Shown here: piece by piece, positions 20,306-28,682 of the stretch
Numbering within the stretch: position 1 is the first letter of the stretch
Layout of the letters: every line of letters begins with the position of its first letter
Assembly (NCBI RefSeq): GCF_020034655.1
Contig: NZ_JAIQDJ010000001.1
Span: 186,001 to 250,000, forward strand
DNA from: Thermomonas beijingensis
Lineage (GTDB): Bacteria; Pseudomonadota; Gammaproteobacteria; Xanthomonadales; Xanthomonadaceae
Length of the DNA: 64,000 bases
Direction: 5' to 3'
The notes under the pieces: generated by a model
Database searches by the model: none
Told to the model about the DNA's origin: nothing
The model's input: only the letters and a program-made list of their open reading frames with translations
Program-made: the position numbers and the translations under genes

Positions 20306-22012
20306 ATGAATGCTGTTCTGTCCGATCCTACGCCATCTGCCGACGAGCGCGTTGTGGCGCTGCTGTTGCAGCGCGGCAAACTGAAAGACACCGATCTGGC
20401 CAGTGCGCGCAAGCTGCAAGACCAAGACGGTGGCGATTTGCTGGTGCTGCTGGGGCGGCTGGGGTTGGTGTCCGAGCGCGACCATGCCGAGGCCTGCGCC
20501 GCTGAGCTGGTGCTGCCGCTGCGCAGTGCAAAAGAGGTGCCCGAGTTGCCACCCGAGGAGGTGACGCTGGGCTTCAAGTTCATGAAGCAATTTCATGCAG
20601 TGGCGGTGGCTGCCGATGCCGCCGGCGTGGATGTGCTGCTGGCCGACCCGCAAGATGCGTATGTGCAGGACGCGCTGCGTTTGGCGCTGGGGCGGCCACT
20701 GCGCCCGGCGGTGGCGTTGCGTTCGGAAATTGATGAGCTGATCGAGCGCTGGTACGGGCAAGGCCGCAGTGCGATGGAAGGCATCGTCGAGCGTGCCGAA
20801 GGTGAGGAACATTTCGATGATGTTGAACACCTGCGCGATCTGGCTTCGGAAGCACCGGTCATTCGGTTGGTGAATCTGATCATCCAGCGGGCGGTGGAAA
20901 TGCGCGCATCCGACATCCATATCGAGCCCTTCGAGACGCGCTTGAAAGTGCGTTACCGCATCGACGGGGTGCTGGAAGAAGGCGAAAGCCCGCCGCTGAA
21001 CCTGACCGCCGCCATCATCAGCCGCATCAAGATCATGGCCAAGCTCAACATTGCCGAGCGCCGGCTGCCGCAGGACGGGCGCATCATGGCGCGGGTGCAG
21101 GGCAAGGAATTGGATCTGCGTGTGTCCAGCATTCCCACTGCGCATGGCGAATCGGTGGTGATGCGGTTGCTGGATCGCGAAACCGTGGTGCTGGATTTTG
21201 CCAAACTGGGGTTTGGCGAACACTTCATGCCGCGCTTCCAGAAAGTGCTGGAACAGCCGCACGGCATCTTGCTGGTCACCGGTCCCACGGGTTCCGGCAA
21301 AACCACCACGCTGTACACCGCGCTGTCCAAACTCAATACACCCAAGGTCAAAATCATTACGGTCGAAGACCCGGTGGAATACCAGATCGACGGTATCAAT
21401 CAAATTCAAGCCAAGCCCGCCATTGGACTGGATTTTGCCAACGCTCTGCGCAGCATCGTGCGGCAAGACCCCGATATCATCATGATCGGTGAAATGCGTG
21501 ATCTGGAAACCGCACGCATCGCCATCCAGTCCGCCCTGACCGGGCATTTGGTGCTGTCCACCTTGCACACCAACAACGCCGCCGGCGGCATCACGCGATT
21601 GCTGGATATGGGTGTGGAAGACTATCTGTTGACCTCCACCGTCAACGGCATTCTGGCGCAACGCCTGGTGCGCAGGCTTGAGCCCACCCATGCCGAAAAA
21701 TATCCGGCATCGCCCGAGGAAATCGAAAAATTCGGCTTGCGCCGATTCCAGCCGCAAGGCGATATTTTCCTGTATCGCGCGGTGCCCTCGCCACTGTCCC
21801 CCACTGGCTATCTGGGCCGCACCACCATCATGGAATTGCTGGTGATGGACGACGAAGTGCGGCGTGCGGTGATGCGGCATGCCGGCATGGATGAAATCGA
21901 GCGTCTGGCGCGGCAAGGCGGCATGAGCACGATGTACGAAGTGGGCATCGCCAAAGCCCTGCGCGGCGAAACCACCATCGAAGATGTGCTGCGTGTGACT
22001 GAGGACGCGTAA
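20306..22012 (+). CDS. gspE: Type II secretion ATPase GspE (XpsE)
   Basis: A 568-residue cytoplasmic AAA-type ATPase that powers the type II secretion pseudopilus. The Walker A box GPTGSGKT is at 326-333, followed by a Walker B/Asp-box region (VRQDPDIIMIGEMRDLETA) and the His-box HLVLSTLHTN. The zinc tetracysteine (two CxxC pairs) usual between the ATPase core and the C-terminus is missing: residues ~456-500 read RLEPTHAEKY...VPSPLSPTGYLG with no Cys. The ATG at 20306 is chosen; a TTG nine codons earlier is possible. First gene of the xps operon, divergent from tagged gene 5. Confidence 0.95.
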   Translation: MNAVLSDPTPSADERVVALLLQRGKLKDTDLASARKLQDQDGGDLLVLLGRLGLVSERDHAEACAAELVLPLRSAKEVPELPPEEVTLGFKFMKQFHAVAVAADAAGVDVLLADPQDAYVQDALRLALGRPLRPAVALRSEIDELIERWYGQGRSAMEGIVERAEGEEHFDDVEHLRDLASEAPVIRLVNLIIQRAVEMRASDIHIEPFETRLKVRYRIDGVLEEGESPPLNLTAAIISRIKIMAKLNIAERRLPQDGRIMARVQGKELDLRVSSIPTAHGESVVMRLLDRETVVLDFAKLGFGEHFMPRFQKVLEQPHGILLVTGPTGSGKTTTLYTALSKLNTPKVKIITVEDPVEYQIDGINQIQAKPAIGLDFANALRSIVRQDPDIIMIGEMRDLETARIAIQSALTGHLVLSTLHTNNAAGGITRLLDMGVEDYLLTSTVNGILAQRLVRRLEPTHAEKYPASPEEIEKFGLRRFQPQGDIFLYRAVPSPLSPTGYLGRTTIMELLVMDDEVRRAVMRHAGMDEIERLARQGGMSTMYEVGIAKALRGETTIEDVLRVTEDA

Positions 22013-22016
22013 GGTC

Positions 22017-23234
22017 ATGGCCCTGTACCGCTACAAAGCCTTCAACGTGCGCGGTGAACTGCTGGATGGCCAGATGGAGGCCGCCAGTGATGCCGAGGTG
22101 GCGGCACGCCTGCAAGAGCAGGGCCATCTGCCGGTGGAGGCCGCGCTGGCCAGTGGCAGCGGGGGGGCGTCGGCGTGGCGTGGGTTGTTCAAACCTGCAC
22201 CATTTGCGGGGCAAAAACTGGTGCAATTCACGCAGCAGTTGGCCACCTTGCTGGGCGCCGGGCAGCCGCTGGATCGGGCTTTGGCAATTTTGCTGGAGCT
22301 GCCGGAGGATGCCGCCGCCAAACGTACGATTACCGATATTCGTGATGCGGTGCGCGGTGGCGCATCGTTGTCGGCGGCGCTGGAGCGGCAGCACGGCACG
22401 TTTGGGCGGTTGTACGTGAATATGGTGCGTGCAGGCGAAGCCGGTGGCAGTTTGCACGACACCTTGCAGCGCTTGGCCGACTATCTGGAGCGTGCCAGTG
22501 CGCTGCGCGGACGGGTGATCAATGCCTTGGTGTATCCGGCCATTTTGTTGTTGATGGTGGGGCTGTCGCTGCTGTTTTTGCTGGGCTATGTGGTGCCGCA
22601 ATTTGCCGCGATGTATGAAAGCCTGGATGCCAAGTTGCCGTGGTTTTCGCAGGCGGTGCTGGGCTTGGGCATGCTGGTGCGGCATTGGTGGGTGGTGATT
22701 TTGGCGCTACCACTGCTCATGCTGTTGTGGCTGGATCGCAAGCGCCGTGATCCGGCATTCATGCTCAAGTGTGATGGTTGGCTGCTGCGGCAAAAATTGG
22801 CCGGGCCGTTGGTGGCCAAGCTGGACACCGCACGCTTGGCGCGCACATTGGGCACCTTGTTGCGCAATGGTGTCCCGCTGTTGGCGGCATTGGGCATTGC
22901 CCGCAACGTGTTGGACAATCGCGTGCTGGCGGCGGATGTGGATGCAGCGGCGGCTGAGGTCAAAAACGGCATTGGATTGTCGGCAGCACTGAGCAAGGGC
23001 AAGCGGTTTCCGCGGTTGGCGCTGCAGATGATGCAAGTGGGCGAAGAGTCCGGCGCGCTGGACAGCATGCTGCTCAAAACCGCAGATACGTTCGAACAGG
23101 AAACGTCGGTGGCGATGGATCGTCTGCTGGCGGCTTTGGTGCCGGCAGTGACCTTGGTGTTGGCGGTGGTGGTGGGCGTGGTGATCTTGTCGGTGCTGAC
23201 GCCCATCTACGATCTCACCAATGTGGTGGGCTGA
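22017..23234 (+). CDS. gspF: Type II secretion inner-membrane platform protein GspF (XpsF)
   Basis: A 405-residue polytopic membrane protein. It has two repeated cytoplasmic GspF domains (about 70-190 and 275-395), each followed by membrane helices, and the family pattern FTQQLATLLGAGQPLDRAL near residue 70. It forms the platform that couples GspE to the pseudopilus. It starts 4 bases after gspE. An 81-bp gap, the longest inside the operon, follows and holds a small hairpin. Confidence 0.96.
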   Translation: MALYRYKAFNVRGELLDGQMEAASDAEVAARLQEQGHLPVEAALASGSGGASAWRGLFKPAPFAGQKLVQFTQQLATLLGAGQPLDRALAILLELPEDAAAKRTITDIRDAVRGGASLSAALERQHGTFGRLYVNMVRAGEAGGSLHDTLQRLADYLERASALRGRVINALVYPAILLLMVGLSLLFLLGYVVPQFAAMYESLDAKLPWFSQAVLGLGMLVRHWWVVILALPLLMLLWLDRKRRDPAFMLKCDGWLLRQKLAGPLVAKLDTARLARTLGTLLRNGVPLLAALGIARNVLDNRVLAADVDAAAAEVKNGIGLSAALSKGKRFPRLALQMMQVGEESGALDSMLLKTADTFEQETSVAMDRLLAALVPAVTLVLAVVVGVVILSVLTPIYDLTNVVG

Positions 23235-23259
23235 GGCCGCTAAACTTCAAATTCGTTCG

Positions 23260-23276
23260 GCATCCATGTCGGATGC
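23260..23276 (+). promoter_or_regulatory. Hairpin between gspF and gspG
   Basis: GCATCC and GGATGC form a 6-bp stem with a 5-base loop in the only sizeable intergenic gap of the operon. It could be an mRNA-stabilising or processing element that lets the major pseudopilin be made in excess; this is inferred from position only. Confidence 0.35.
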
Positions 23277-23315
23277 TGCTTGGTTACGCAACTTCACATT
23301 TCGCGGATTGTTACT

Positions 23316-23747
23316 ATGCGCAAGCGTCAATTTTCAGGATCGATGTCGAAAGCCGCACAGCGCGGATTTTCGCTCATCGAAATCATCGTGGTGGTGGTGC
23401 TGATTGGCGGCATCGTGGCGTTTGCCGCCTCACGCATCTTGGGGGGTGGTGATCGTGCCAAGGTCAAATTGACCCAGGCACAATTGCAAACCTTGGCCGA
23501 GAAAATTGACCAGTACAAAATGGATACCGGCGCACTGCCGCCCACGCTGGATGCGTTGGTAACCGCACCGGGTGGCACCCAGGGCTGGTTGGGGCCGTAT
23601 GCCAAAACTGCAGATTTGAACGATGCCTGGATGCATCCGATGCTGTACAAGGTGCCGGGGGAAGGTAGGCCGTTTGATTTGGTCAGCTATGGCGCCGACG
23701 GCAAGCCGGGCGGCGATAGCGTGAACGCCGACCTCAAGTTCAACTAA
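23316..23747 (+). CDS. gspG: Type II secretion major pseudopilin GspG (XpsG)
   Basis: A 143-residue major pseudopilin. The prepilin peptidase site is RG|FSLIE with Glu at +5, then a hydrophobic helix (IIVVVVLIGGIVAF) and the GspG globular domain. LDALVTAPGG, WLGPYAK and SYGADGKPGGDSVNADL are family features, the last being the calcium-binding end. Two starts are possible: the ATG at 23316 (17-residue leader) or the ATG at 23343 (8-residue leader, with AGGA 3 bases upstream). The mature protein is the same either way. Confidence 0.94.
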   Translation: MRKRQFSGSMSKAAQRGFSLIEIIVVVVLIGGIVAFAASRILGGGDRAKVKLTQAQLQTLAEKIDQYKMDTGALPPTLDALVTAPGGTQGWLGPYAKTADLNDAWMHPMLYKVPGEGRPFDLVSYGADGKPGGDSVNADLKFN

Positions 23748-23763
23748 GTCTGCCTGCGCAAGT

Positions 23764-24255
23764 ATGCGAGTGAGCATGCGCCCGCAATTGCCCGTGCCCG
23801 GCTTTTCATTGCTGGAAATGCTGCTGGTGCTGGTATTGATTGCCGCTGCCACGCTGCTGGCAATGGCAGCATTCAGTGGCGGCCTGCGCGGTATCGAGTT
23901 GCGTTCGGCGGCCAAGGAGGTGGCCGCGCAGATGCGGTTTTCACGTGCCTTGGCGATTGCCAGCGGCCAACCACAGGATGTGATCATCGACCCAACCGCC
24001 CGCACCTGGCGCGCGGCCAAGGGCCGGCACGGACAACTGCCCAGTGGCGGCGAGGTCGTATTCACCGGCGCGCGCGCCGCGCAATTGGGGATCACGGACA
24101 ACCCTGCCGCACCACTCGGTGCGGTGCGGTTTTTTCCGGATGGTGCGGCTACCGGCGGCCGCTTGCGCTTGCAGGCCAACGGCGCAGGCTGGGATGTCGA
24201 TGTGCGTTGGTTGACCGGCGAAGTGCAGTTGCAACGGGTGGGGTCTGCGCCATGA
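23764..24255 (+). CDS. gspH: Type II secretion minor pseudopilin GspH (XpsH)
   Basis: A 163-residue minor pseudopilin. The leader MRVSMRPQLPVPG|FSLLE is cut before Phe, followed by a hydrophobic helix (MLLVLVLIAAATLLAM) and a beta-rich C-terminal domain with FFPDGAATGGRL, as in GspH/FimT. The stop overlaps the gspI start (ATGA). Confidence 0.9.
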   Translation: MRVSMRPQLPVPGFSLLEMLLVLVLIAAATLLAMAAFSGGLRGIELRSAAKEVAAQMRFSRALAIASGQPQDVIIDPTARTWRAAKGRHGQLPSGGEVVFTGARAAQLGITDNPAAPLGAVRFFPDGAATGGRLRLQANGAGWDVDVRWLTGEVQLQRVGSAP

Positions 24256-24677
24256 TGCGGCGCGCTCAAACGGGGTTTACCTTGATCGAAATTTTGGTGG
24301 CGTTTGCGGTGTTGGCGCTGGGCCTGACGTTGCTATTAGGCACCTTGTCGGGGGCCAGCCGGCAAGTACGTCAAGGTGGCGATGCAGGGCGTGCGGGATT
24401 ACTGGCGCAGTCGTTGCTGGAGGAGCGGCTGGTGTTGTTGCAGGCGCCACTGCAGCAGCAAGGGGAATTGGAAAACGGGCGCTACCACTGGCAGTTGGCC
24501 GTGACCCCTTGGCAAGACCCGCAACCGCGCCCGCGCGCTACCCCGCAAGATCCGTTCGCAGCGCGTTTGCTGCATGTGCAACTGGATATGCAATGGGGTG
24601 ATGGCGGGCCGCAGCAGCAGCTGCATGTAGCGTCGTTGCGGCTGGTGTTGCCGCCCAAGTTGGAGCCTGGCCAGTGA
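24252..24677 (+). CDS. gspI: Type II secretion minor pseudopilin GspI (XpsI)
   Basis: A 141-residue minor pseudopilin with leader MMRRAQTG|FTLIE and the helix ILVAFAVLALGLTLLLG. It overlaps gspH and gspJ by 4 bases each. In the family GspI forms the pseudopilus tip with GspJ and GspK; the I-J-K order here is preserved. Confidence 0.9.
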   Translation: MMRRAQTGFTLIEILVAFAVLALGLTLLLGTLSGASRQVRQGGDAGRAGLLAQSLLEERLVLLQAPLQQQGELENGRYHWQLAVTPWQDPQPRPRATPQDPFAARLLHVQLDMQWGDGGPQQQLHVASLRLVLPPKLEPGQ

Positions 24678-25312
24678 GCCGGCACGCACATGGCTTTACC
24701 TTGCTGGAAGTCCTGCTGGCGGTGACTTTGCTGGCTGCCGCATTGGCCTTGGGGTTTGGTGTGGTGCGCGCCGCCGGGGCGACGGTGGCGCGTGGCGAAC
24801 TGGTCAGCCAACGCAATGAACGCATGCGTGCGGTGTCCGAGTTCTTGCGGCAGCGCATCGGTGGTGCGCAGGGCATCGTGTTTGCATTCGATCAGCAAAG
24901 CGGGCGTTCGCTGCGGTTTGTGGGCGAGGCCAAGGCGGTGCGGTTTGTCGCGGATCTGCCGGATTATTTGGGCCGTGGCGGGCCGCATCTGCACGACTTG
25001 CAACTGCGCGATACAGGTAACGGCACGCAAGCATTGGAGGTGCTGTTCCGGTTGGTGCAAGCCGCGCAAGCGCGAGCGCCCACGCGCCCGCCCGAAGCAC
25101 TGGTCGATGGCCTGACCCGGGTCGAATTTGCCTACAGAAGCTTGGGTGACGATGGCAAGCTGGGGCCGTGGCAGCCACAATGGGAAAACCCGGAAGCACT
25201 ACCGATGCAGGTGCGTGTGCGGCTTGCTGATGTGCAAGGCGATTGGCCCGAGCTGGTGGTGTCGCTGCCGCAGGCTGGCAGTTATCTGGCCGGTGGTCGG
25301 AGCAAATCCTGA
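24674..25312 (+). CDS. gspJ: Type II secretion minor pseudopilin GspJ (XpsJ)
   Basis: A 212-residue minor pseudopilin starting at GTG (GTGA overlap with gspI). The leader is short (MSRHAHG|FTLLE) and followed by the helix VLLAVTLLAAALAL. Late motifs VEFAYRSLGDDGKLGPWQ and MQVRVRL match GspJ. It joins the GspI-J-K tip. Confidence 0.9.
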   Translation: MSRHAHGFTLLEVLLAVTLLAAALALGFGVVRAAGATVARGELVSQRNERMRAVSEFLRQRIGGAQGIVFAFDQQSGRSLRFVGEAKAVRFVADLPDYLGRGGPHLHDLQLRDTGNGTQALEVLFRLVQAAQARAPTRPPEALVDGLTRVEFAYRSLGDDGKLGPWQPQWENPEALPMQVRVRLADVQGDWPELVVSLPQAGSYLAGGRSKS

Positions 25313-26148
25313 TGGCCGGACACGCGACGATGCGCGGTGCTGCGCTGTTGATGGTGTTGTGGCTGGTCTTGCTGCTGGCAGGATTGGTGGCTGGGTATGC
25401 GCTGACGGCACGGGTGGAGTCCCTGCAGGGCAATGGCGTTGCGCGTACCTTGGTGGCGCGTGAAGCGGCACGGGCGGGGGTGGAATACGCCGCTGCACGC
25501 ATGTTGGAACAAGACCCTGCACGGCGCTGGGCGGTGGATGGACGTGCGTACAAGATTGATTTTCAAGGCATTCCAGTAACTATTACGGTGCGCGATGAGG
25601 CGGCAAAGATCGACCTCAATGGCGCATCACTTGATCTCATCAGTCATTTATTGCAAGTCGTAGGTGAGCCGCGCGAGTCAGCCGACCGGCTGGCGGGTGC
25701 GGTGATCGATTGGCGCGATCCGGATAGTTTGACCCAGCCCGGCGGCGGTGCCGAAGACGCTGACTATCTGGGCGCCGGGCTGACCTGGGGGGCCAAAGAT
25801 GCGCCGTTTGAATCGGTGGCTGAACTGGAACAGGTGTTGGGGATGCGCCCGGCGTTGTATGCCGCTGCGGCGCCGCATTTGACGATTTACACCGGGCAGG
25901 CTGCACCGGATGCCAATTTTGCCGATGCGGTGGTGCGCAAGGCGATGGGTCTGCCGGAAAAAGCCGCGCCCATCGACCCGGCAGCGCCCCCGTTACCTGG
26001 CAGCGGCACGTATAGTATTGATAGCCGTGCCCGGCTCACCGATGGGCGCAGCGCGCGTCTTTCGGTGGTGCTCAGAATGGGGGGCAGTGGATTGCCGGGT
26101 TCGACATACACAACGCTGCACTGGCAGGCGGGGGGAGTCACGCAGTGA
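25312..26148 (+). CDS. gspK: Type II secretion minor pseudopilin GspK (XpsK)
   Basis: A 278-residue large minor pseudopilin, shorter than the ~330 residues of E. coli or Pseudomonas forms. The N-terminus is MAGHATMRGAALLMVLWLV with Glu replaced, as is usual for GspK. The alpha-domain shows AGAVIDWRDPDS and GAEDADYLGAG (calcium-binding region) and SVAELEQVLGM. The start shares a base with the gspJ stop (TGATG). Confidence 0.92.
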   Translation: MAGHATMRGAALLMVLWLVLLLAGLVAGYALTARVESLQGNGVARTLVAREAARAGVEYAAARMLEQDPARRWAVDGRAYKIDFQGIPVTITVRDEAAKIDLNGASLDLISHLLQVVGEPRESADRLAGAVIDWRDPDSLTQPGGGAEDADYLGAGLTWGAKDAPFESVAELEQVLGMRPALYAAAAPHLTIYTGQAAPDANFADAVVRKAMGLPEKAAPIDPAAPPLPGSGTYSIDSRARLTDGRSARLSVVLRMGGSGLPGSTYTTLHWQAGGVTQ

Positions 26149-27290
26149 GCGCACAACAGGCAAGGGGGGCGCTGCTTGCACAGTCCGGCTCGGGGCTGCG
26201 CGGGCTGCTGACTTGGTGGGGGCACAGTCTTGCCGCATGGTTGCCGGCGTCGCTGCGCCGCATCGTGGTGGCCGGTGACGAACGTCTGTGGCTGCAGCCG
26301 CAGGGTGATGACGTGCGCCTACTGCTGCAAGGAGACGCGGGTCCACGGGAATTGGCGAGCTTGCCCTTGCCACTCCCAGCCGGAAGCGATCCCTTGCAGC
26401 GGGTGTTGCATGAACGTGCGCGTGATCTGCCGCGCTGGCTGCAGTTGCCGGACACTGCCGGGTTGCGGCGAAGCCTGGTGCTACCGGCCGCCGCCCGCGA
26501 GCGGTTGCGTGAAGTCTTGAGCTTTGAAATTGAGCGGCAAACGCCGTTCGCAGCGACCGATGTCCTGTTTGCCGGGCGCCTGTTGCAAATTCGGGACGAT
26601 GGCCAGTTGCACGTTGAGCTGGTGGTGTTGCCACGCACCCAGTTTGAGGCGACCTGCGCGCGCCTGGGCGGCATGGCACAGGGTTTGGCCGGAGTGGATT
26701 TAATCACCTCAAATGGGCAGCCATTGGGGGTCAACGTGCTGCCACCGGCATCGCGTGGCAAGCAGCACGACAGCTGGCGTTGGTGGAATCTGGGGCTGGC
26801 CGCTGTGGCGTTGTTGGCGATAGTGCTGGGAATGGCGCAATTGCTGGACAACCGGCGCGCCGCTGCCGCCACCTTGAAAACCCAGATGCAAGCGCGCGAG
26901 ACGCAGGCGCGTGCCATTTCCAGCGAACGTCAACGACTGCTGGATACGGTGGAGGGTGAGACCTATCTGCGTGCCCAGCGCAATGATCGCCCGCCGGTAG
27001 TGGAGGTGATGCAGGCACTGGCGCAGCGCCTGCCCGATGGCACTTATTTGGAGAAATTGTCGATCGACGGCGATCAACTCAACGTCATCGGCTTGTCCAG
27101 CCAGGCCGCTGCACTGGTAGGCAAGCTGGAAGGCGCGCCGCAATGGACAACGCCAGCACTGAGCGGCGCGCTGCAGCAGGATCCGCGCACGCGCATGGAT
27201 CGCTTTACGTTGGTGGCGCAGCTGGCCGGGAAACTTCCGGCAGCCGCATCCAGTCCTGCCGCCACATCCACCGCAGGAGAGCCGCGATGA
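26145..27290 (+). CDS. gspL: Type II secretion assembly protein GspL (XpsL)
   Basis: A 381-residue bitopic inner-membrane protein. It has a cytoplasmic actin-like domain (about 1-195, with the LSFEIERQTPF pattern seen in GspL/PilM), one membrane helix (NLGLAAVALLAIVLGMAQLL, about 206-225) and a periplasmic ferredoxin-like domain. It recruits GspE to the membrane. It starts at GTG overlapping gspK and ends overlapping gspM. Confidence 0.9.
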   Translation: MSAQQARGALLAQSGSGLRGLLTWWGHSLAAWLPASLRRIVVAGDERLWLQPQGDDVRLLLQGDAGPRELASLPLPLPAGSDPLQRVLHERARDLPRWLQLPDTAGLRRSLVLPAAARERLREVLSFEIERQTPFAATDVLFAGRLLQIRDDGQLHVELVVLPRTQFEATCARLGGMAQGLAGVDLITSNGQPLGVNVLPPASRGKQHDSWRWWNLGLAAVALLAIVLGMAQLLDNRRAAAATLKTQMQARETQARAISSERQRLLDTVEGETYLRAQRNDRPPVVEVMQALAQRLPDGTYLEKLSIDGDQLNVIGLSSQAAALVGKLEGAPQWTTPALSGALQQDPRTRMDRFTLVAQLAGKLPAAASSPAATSTAGEPR

Positions 27291-27904
27291 GTCCGCTCAT
27301 TCCCGCCAGGCGTGATCGTTGGTTGGCACTGGCCTTGTTGCTGGTGGTGTTGGGATTGCTTTGGTTGTTGCTGGTATCGCCGTTGTTTGGCCAGCCGCTG
27401 CAGCAAGTCAATGCCGAGCTCACCCAGTTGCAGACCCGCGATGCGCGCCTGCGCAGCCTGCTGGGGCAAAAAAACCTGGTTGAACAACGCTTGGCCGCAC
27501 TGGCCGCCCGTGGCGGTGGTTCCGGGTTTTTGGTCGAACCCACCGCTGAGCTGGCGACCGCCGGCTTGATCCAGCAATTGGAGCAAGTGGTCAGCGAGAC
27601 CAGCCCGGGCAGCCGGGGTTGTGCGCTGGTCAACCGCACCCCCTTGGGCGATGAGGCGCAGAGTGGGCGCTACCGTCGAGTCACCGTGCAAGTGCGCCTG
27701 CGCTGCGGCAATGCGGAAACCTTGGCGGTGCTGCACGCCTTGCAATCAGCGCGCCCGTATTTGTTCATCGACAGCCTATCGATTACCGCGCAACGCTATT
27801 TCGCAGTGCCCGGAAGCGGGCAACCGCAGGAAGGTGGGCTGGATGTGAACTTCAACTTGTACGGCTATCTGCGCCCCGGTCCTGGAGGTGCACATGGCCG
27901 TTGA
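27287..27904 (+). CDS. gspM: Type II secretion protein GspM (XpsM)
   Basis: A 205-residue protein with a short cytoplasmic N-terminus, one membrane helix (ALALLLVVLGLLWLLLV, about 14-30) and a periplasmic coiled-coil plus ferredoxin-like region. It partners GspL. The start overlaps the gspL stop (ATGA), and the end overlaps the start of the N gene. Confidence 0.88.
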   Translation: MSPLIPARRDRWLALALLLVVLGLLWLLLVSPLFGQPLQQVNAELTQLQTRDARLRSLLGQKNLVEQRLAALAARGGGSGFLVEPTAELATAGLIQQLEQVVSETSPGSRGCALVNRTPLGDEAQSGRYRRVTVQVRLRCGNAETLAVLHALQSARPYLFIDSLSITAQRYFAVPGSGQPQEGGLDVNFNLYGYLRPGPGGAHGR

Positions 27905-28682
27905 GCAAGGCGGGCTGCAGCGCTTCCTGCGGGCCGGGCCATTGACGTGGGTGCTGACTGCGGTATGCGGCTGGGCGCTGTTGTTTTGGCTGGGAAGCAT
28001 GCTGGGCTTGGGTGGGCGCACGGGCGAGCTGCCGCCGTTGCCGGCGGAGGCCTTGCCATCACCCGCGGCAATGGTGCCGGATCGGATCGGGCCAATGGCG
28101 CAATACGATGAGGCGGCGTCGCGGCCGCTGTTTACCGAAGATCGCAAGCCGCGGGCATTCTTGGCCACCGCCCCCGACGAGGGCGAAGCAGGGGCCAATA
28201 GTTCGATGAACTTCATCCTTACCGGGGTATTGATCAGCCCCAGTGTGCAGTTGGCTATCTTGCAGCCCAGCGGCGGCGGCAACTCGCAGCGGGTGCGGGT
28301 GGGGAGTGCGCCGGATGGTGCCGCAGGCTGGCGCTTGCAGGAAGTACAGCCACGCCGCGCAATTTTCGAAGGACCGGGCGGGCAAATGACGCTGGATCTG
28401 CGCACTTTTGGTGTCGCCGGGACACCGGCAGGTGCAACCAAGGTCGCTGCGGAAGCTGCATCAGCTGCGGCTGATGCCGCGGCGGCCGGCCCGCCGCTGC
28501 CGCCACCGACGCCAGATGAATCCCGTCGCATTGATGAAATTCGCAAGCGCATCGAAGCCCGCCGCGCGCAATTGCAACAACACAATCCGGCCCCGCCACC
28601 GCGTGCGCCAGCCAACTCCACAACCAGCATTACCCATGCACCTGCCAGTGCCGGCCCGGTACTGCAGGAGGTAAAAGAATGA
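27894..28682 (+). CDS. xpsN: Type II secretion protein XpsN (GspN/GspC-like)
   Basis: A 262-residue bitopic inner-membrane protein: one helix near residues 17-37, a homology-region-like periplasmic domain (FILTGVLISPSVQLAIL, WRLQEVQPRRAIFEGPGG) and a Pro/Ala-rich C-terminal stretch. It takes the place of GspC, which links the platform to the secretin; no separate gspC is seen in the operon. The ATG at 27894 has GGAGG 5-6 bases upstream and is preferred over the GTG at 27888. Its stop overlaps the gspD start. Confidence 0.88.
   Translation: MAVEQGGLQRFLRAGPLTWVLTAVCGWALLFWLGSMLGLGGRTGELPPLPAEALPSPAAMVPDRIGPMAQYDEAASRPLFTEDRKPRAFLATAPDEGEAGANSSMNFILTGVLISPSVQLAILQPSGGGNSQRVRVGSAPDGAAGWRLQEVQPRRAIFEGPGGQMTLDLRTFGVAGTPAGATKVAAEAASAAADAAAAGPPLPPPTPDESRRIDEIRKRIEARRAQLQQHNPAPPPRAPANSTTSITHAPASAGPVLQEVKE

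Noticed and set aside
20267-22018. Long open frame on the minus strand opposite gspE (583 codons); similar ones opposite pepA (3257-4753) and glyA/nrdR/ribD (37272-39449)
   Set aside because: They mirror strongly conserved genes, have no ribosome-binding logic, are rich in His/Gln/Arg as expected from reversed GC-rich codons, and resemble no family.
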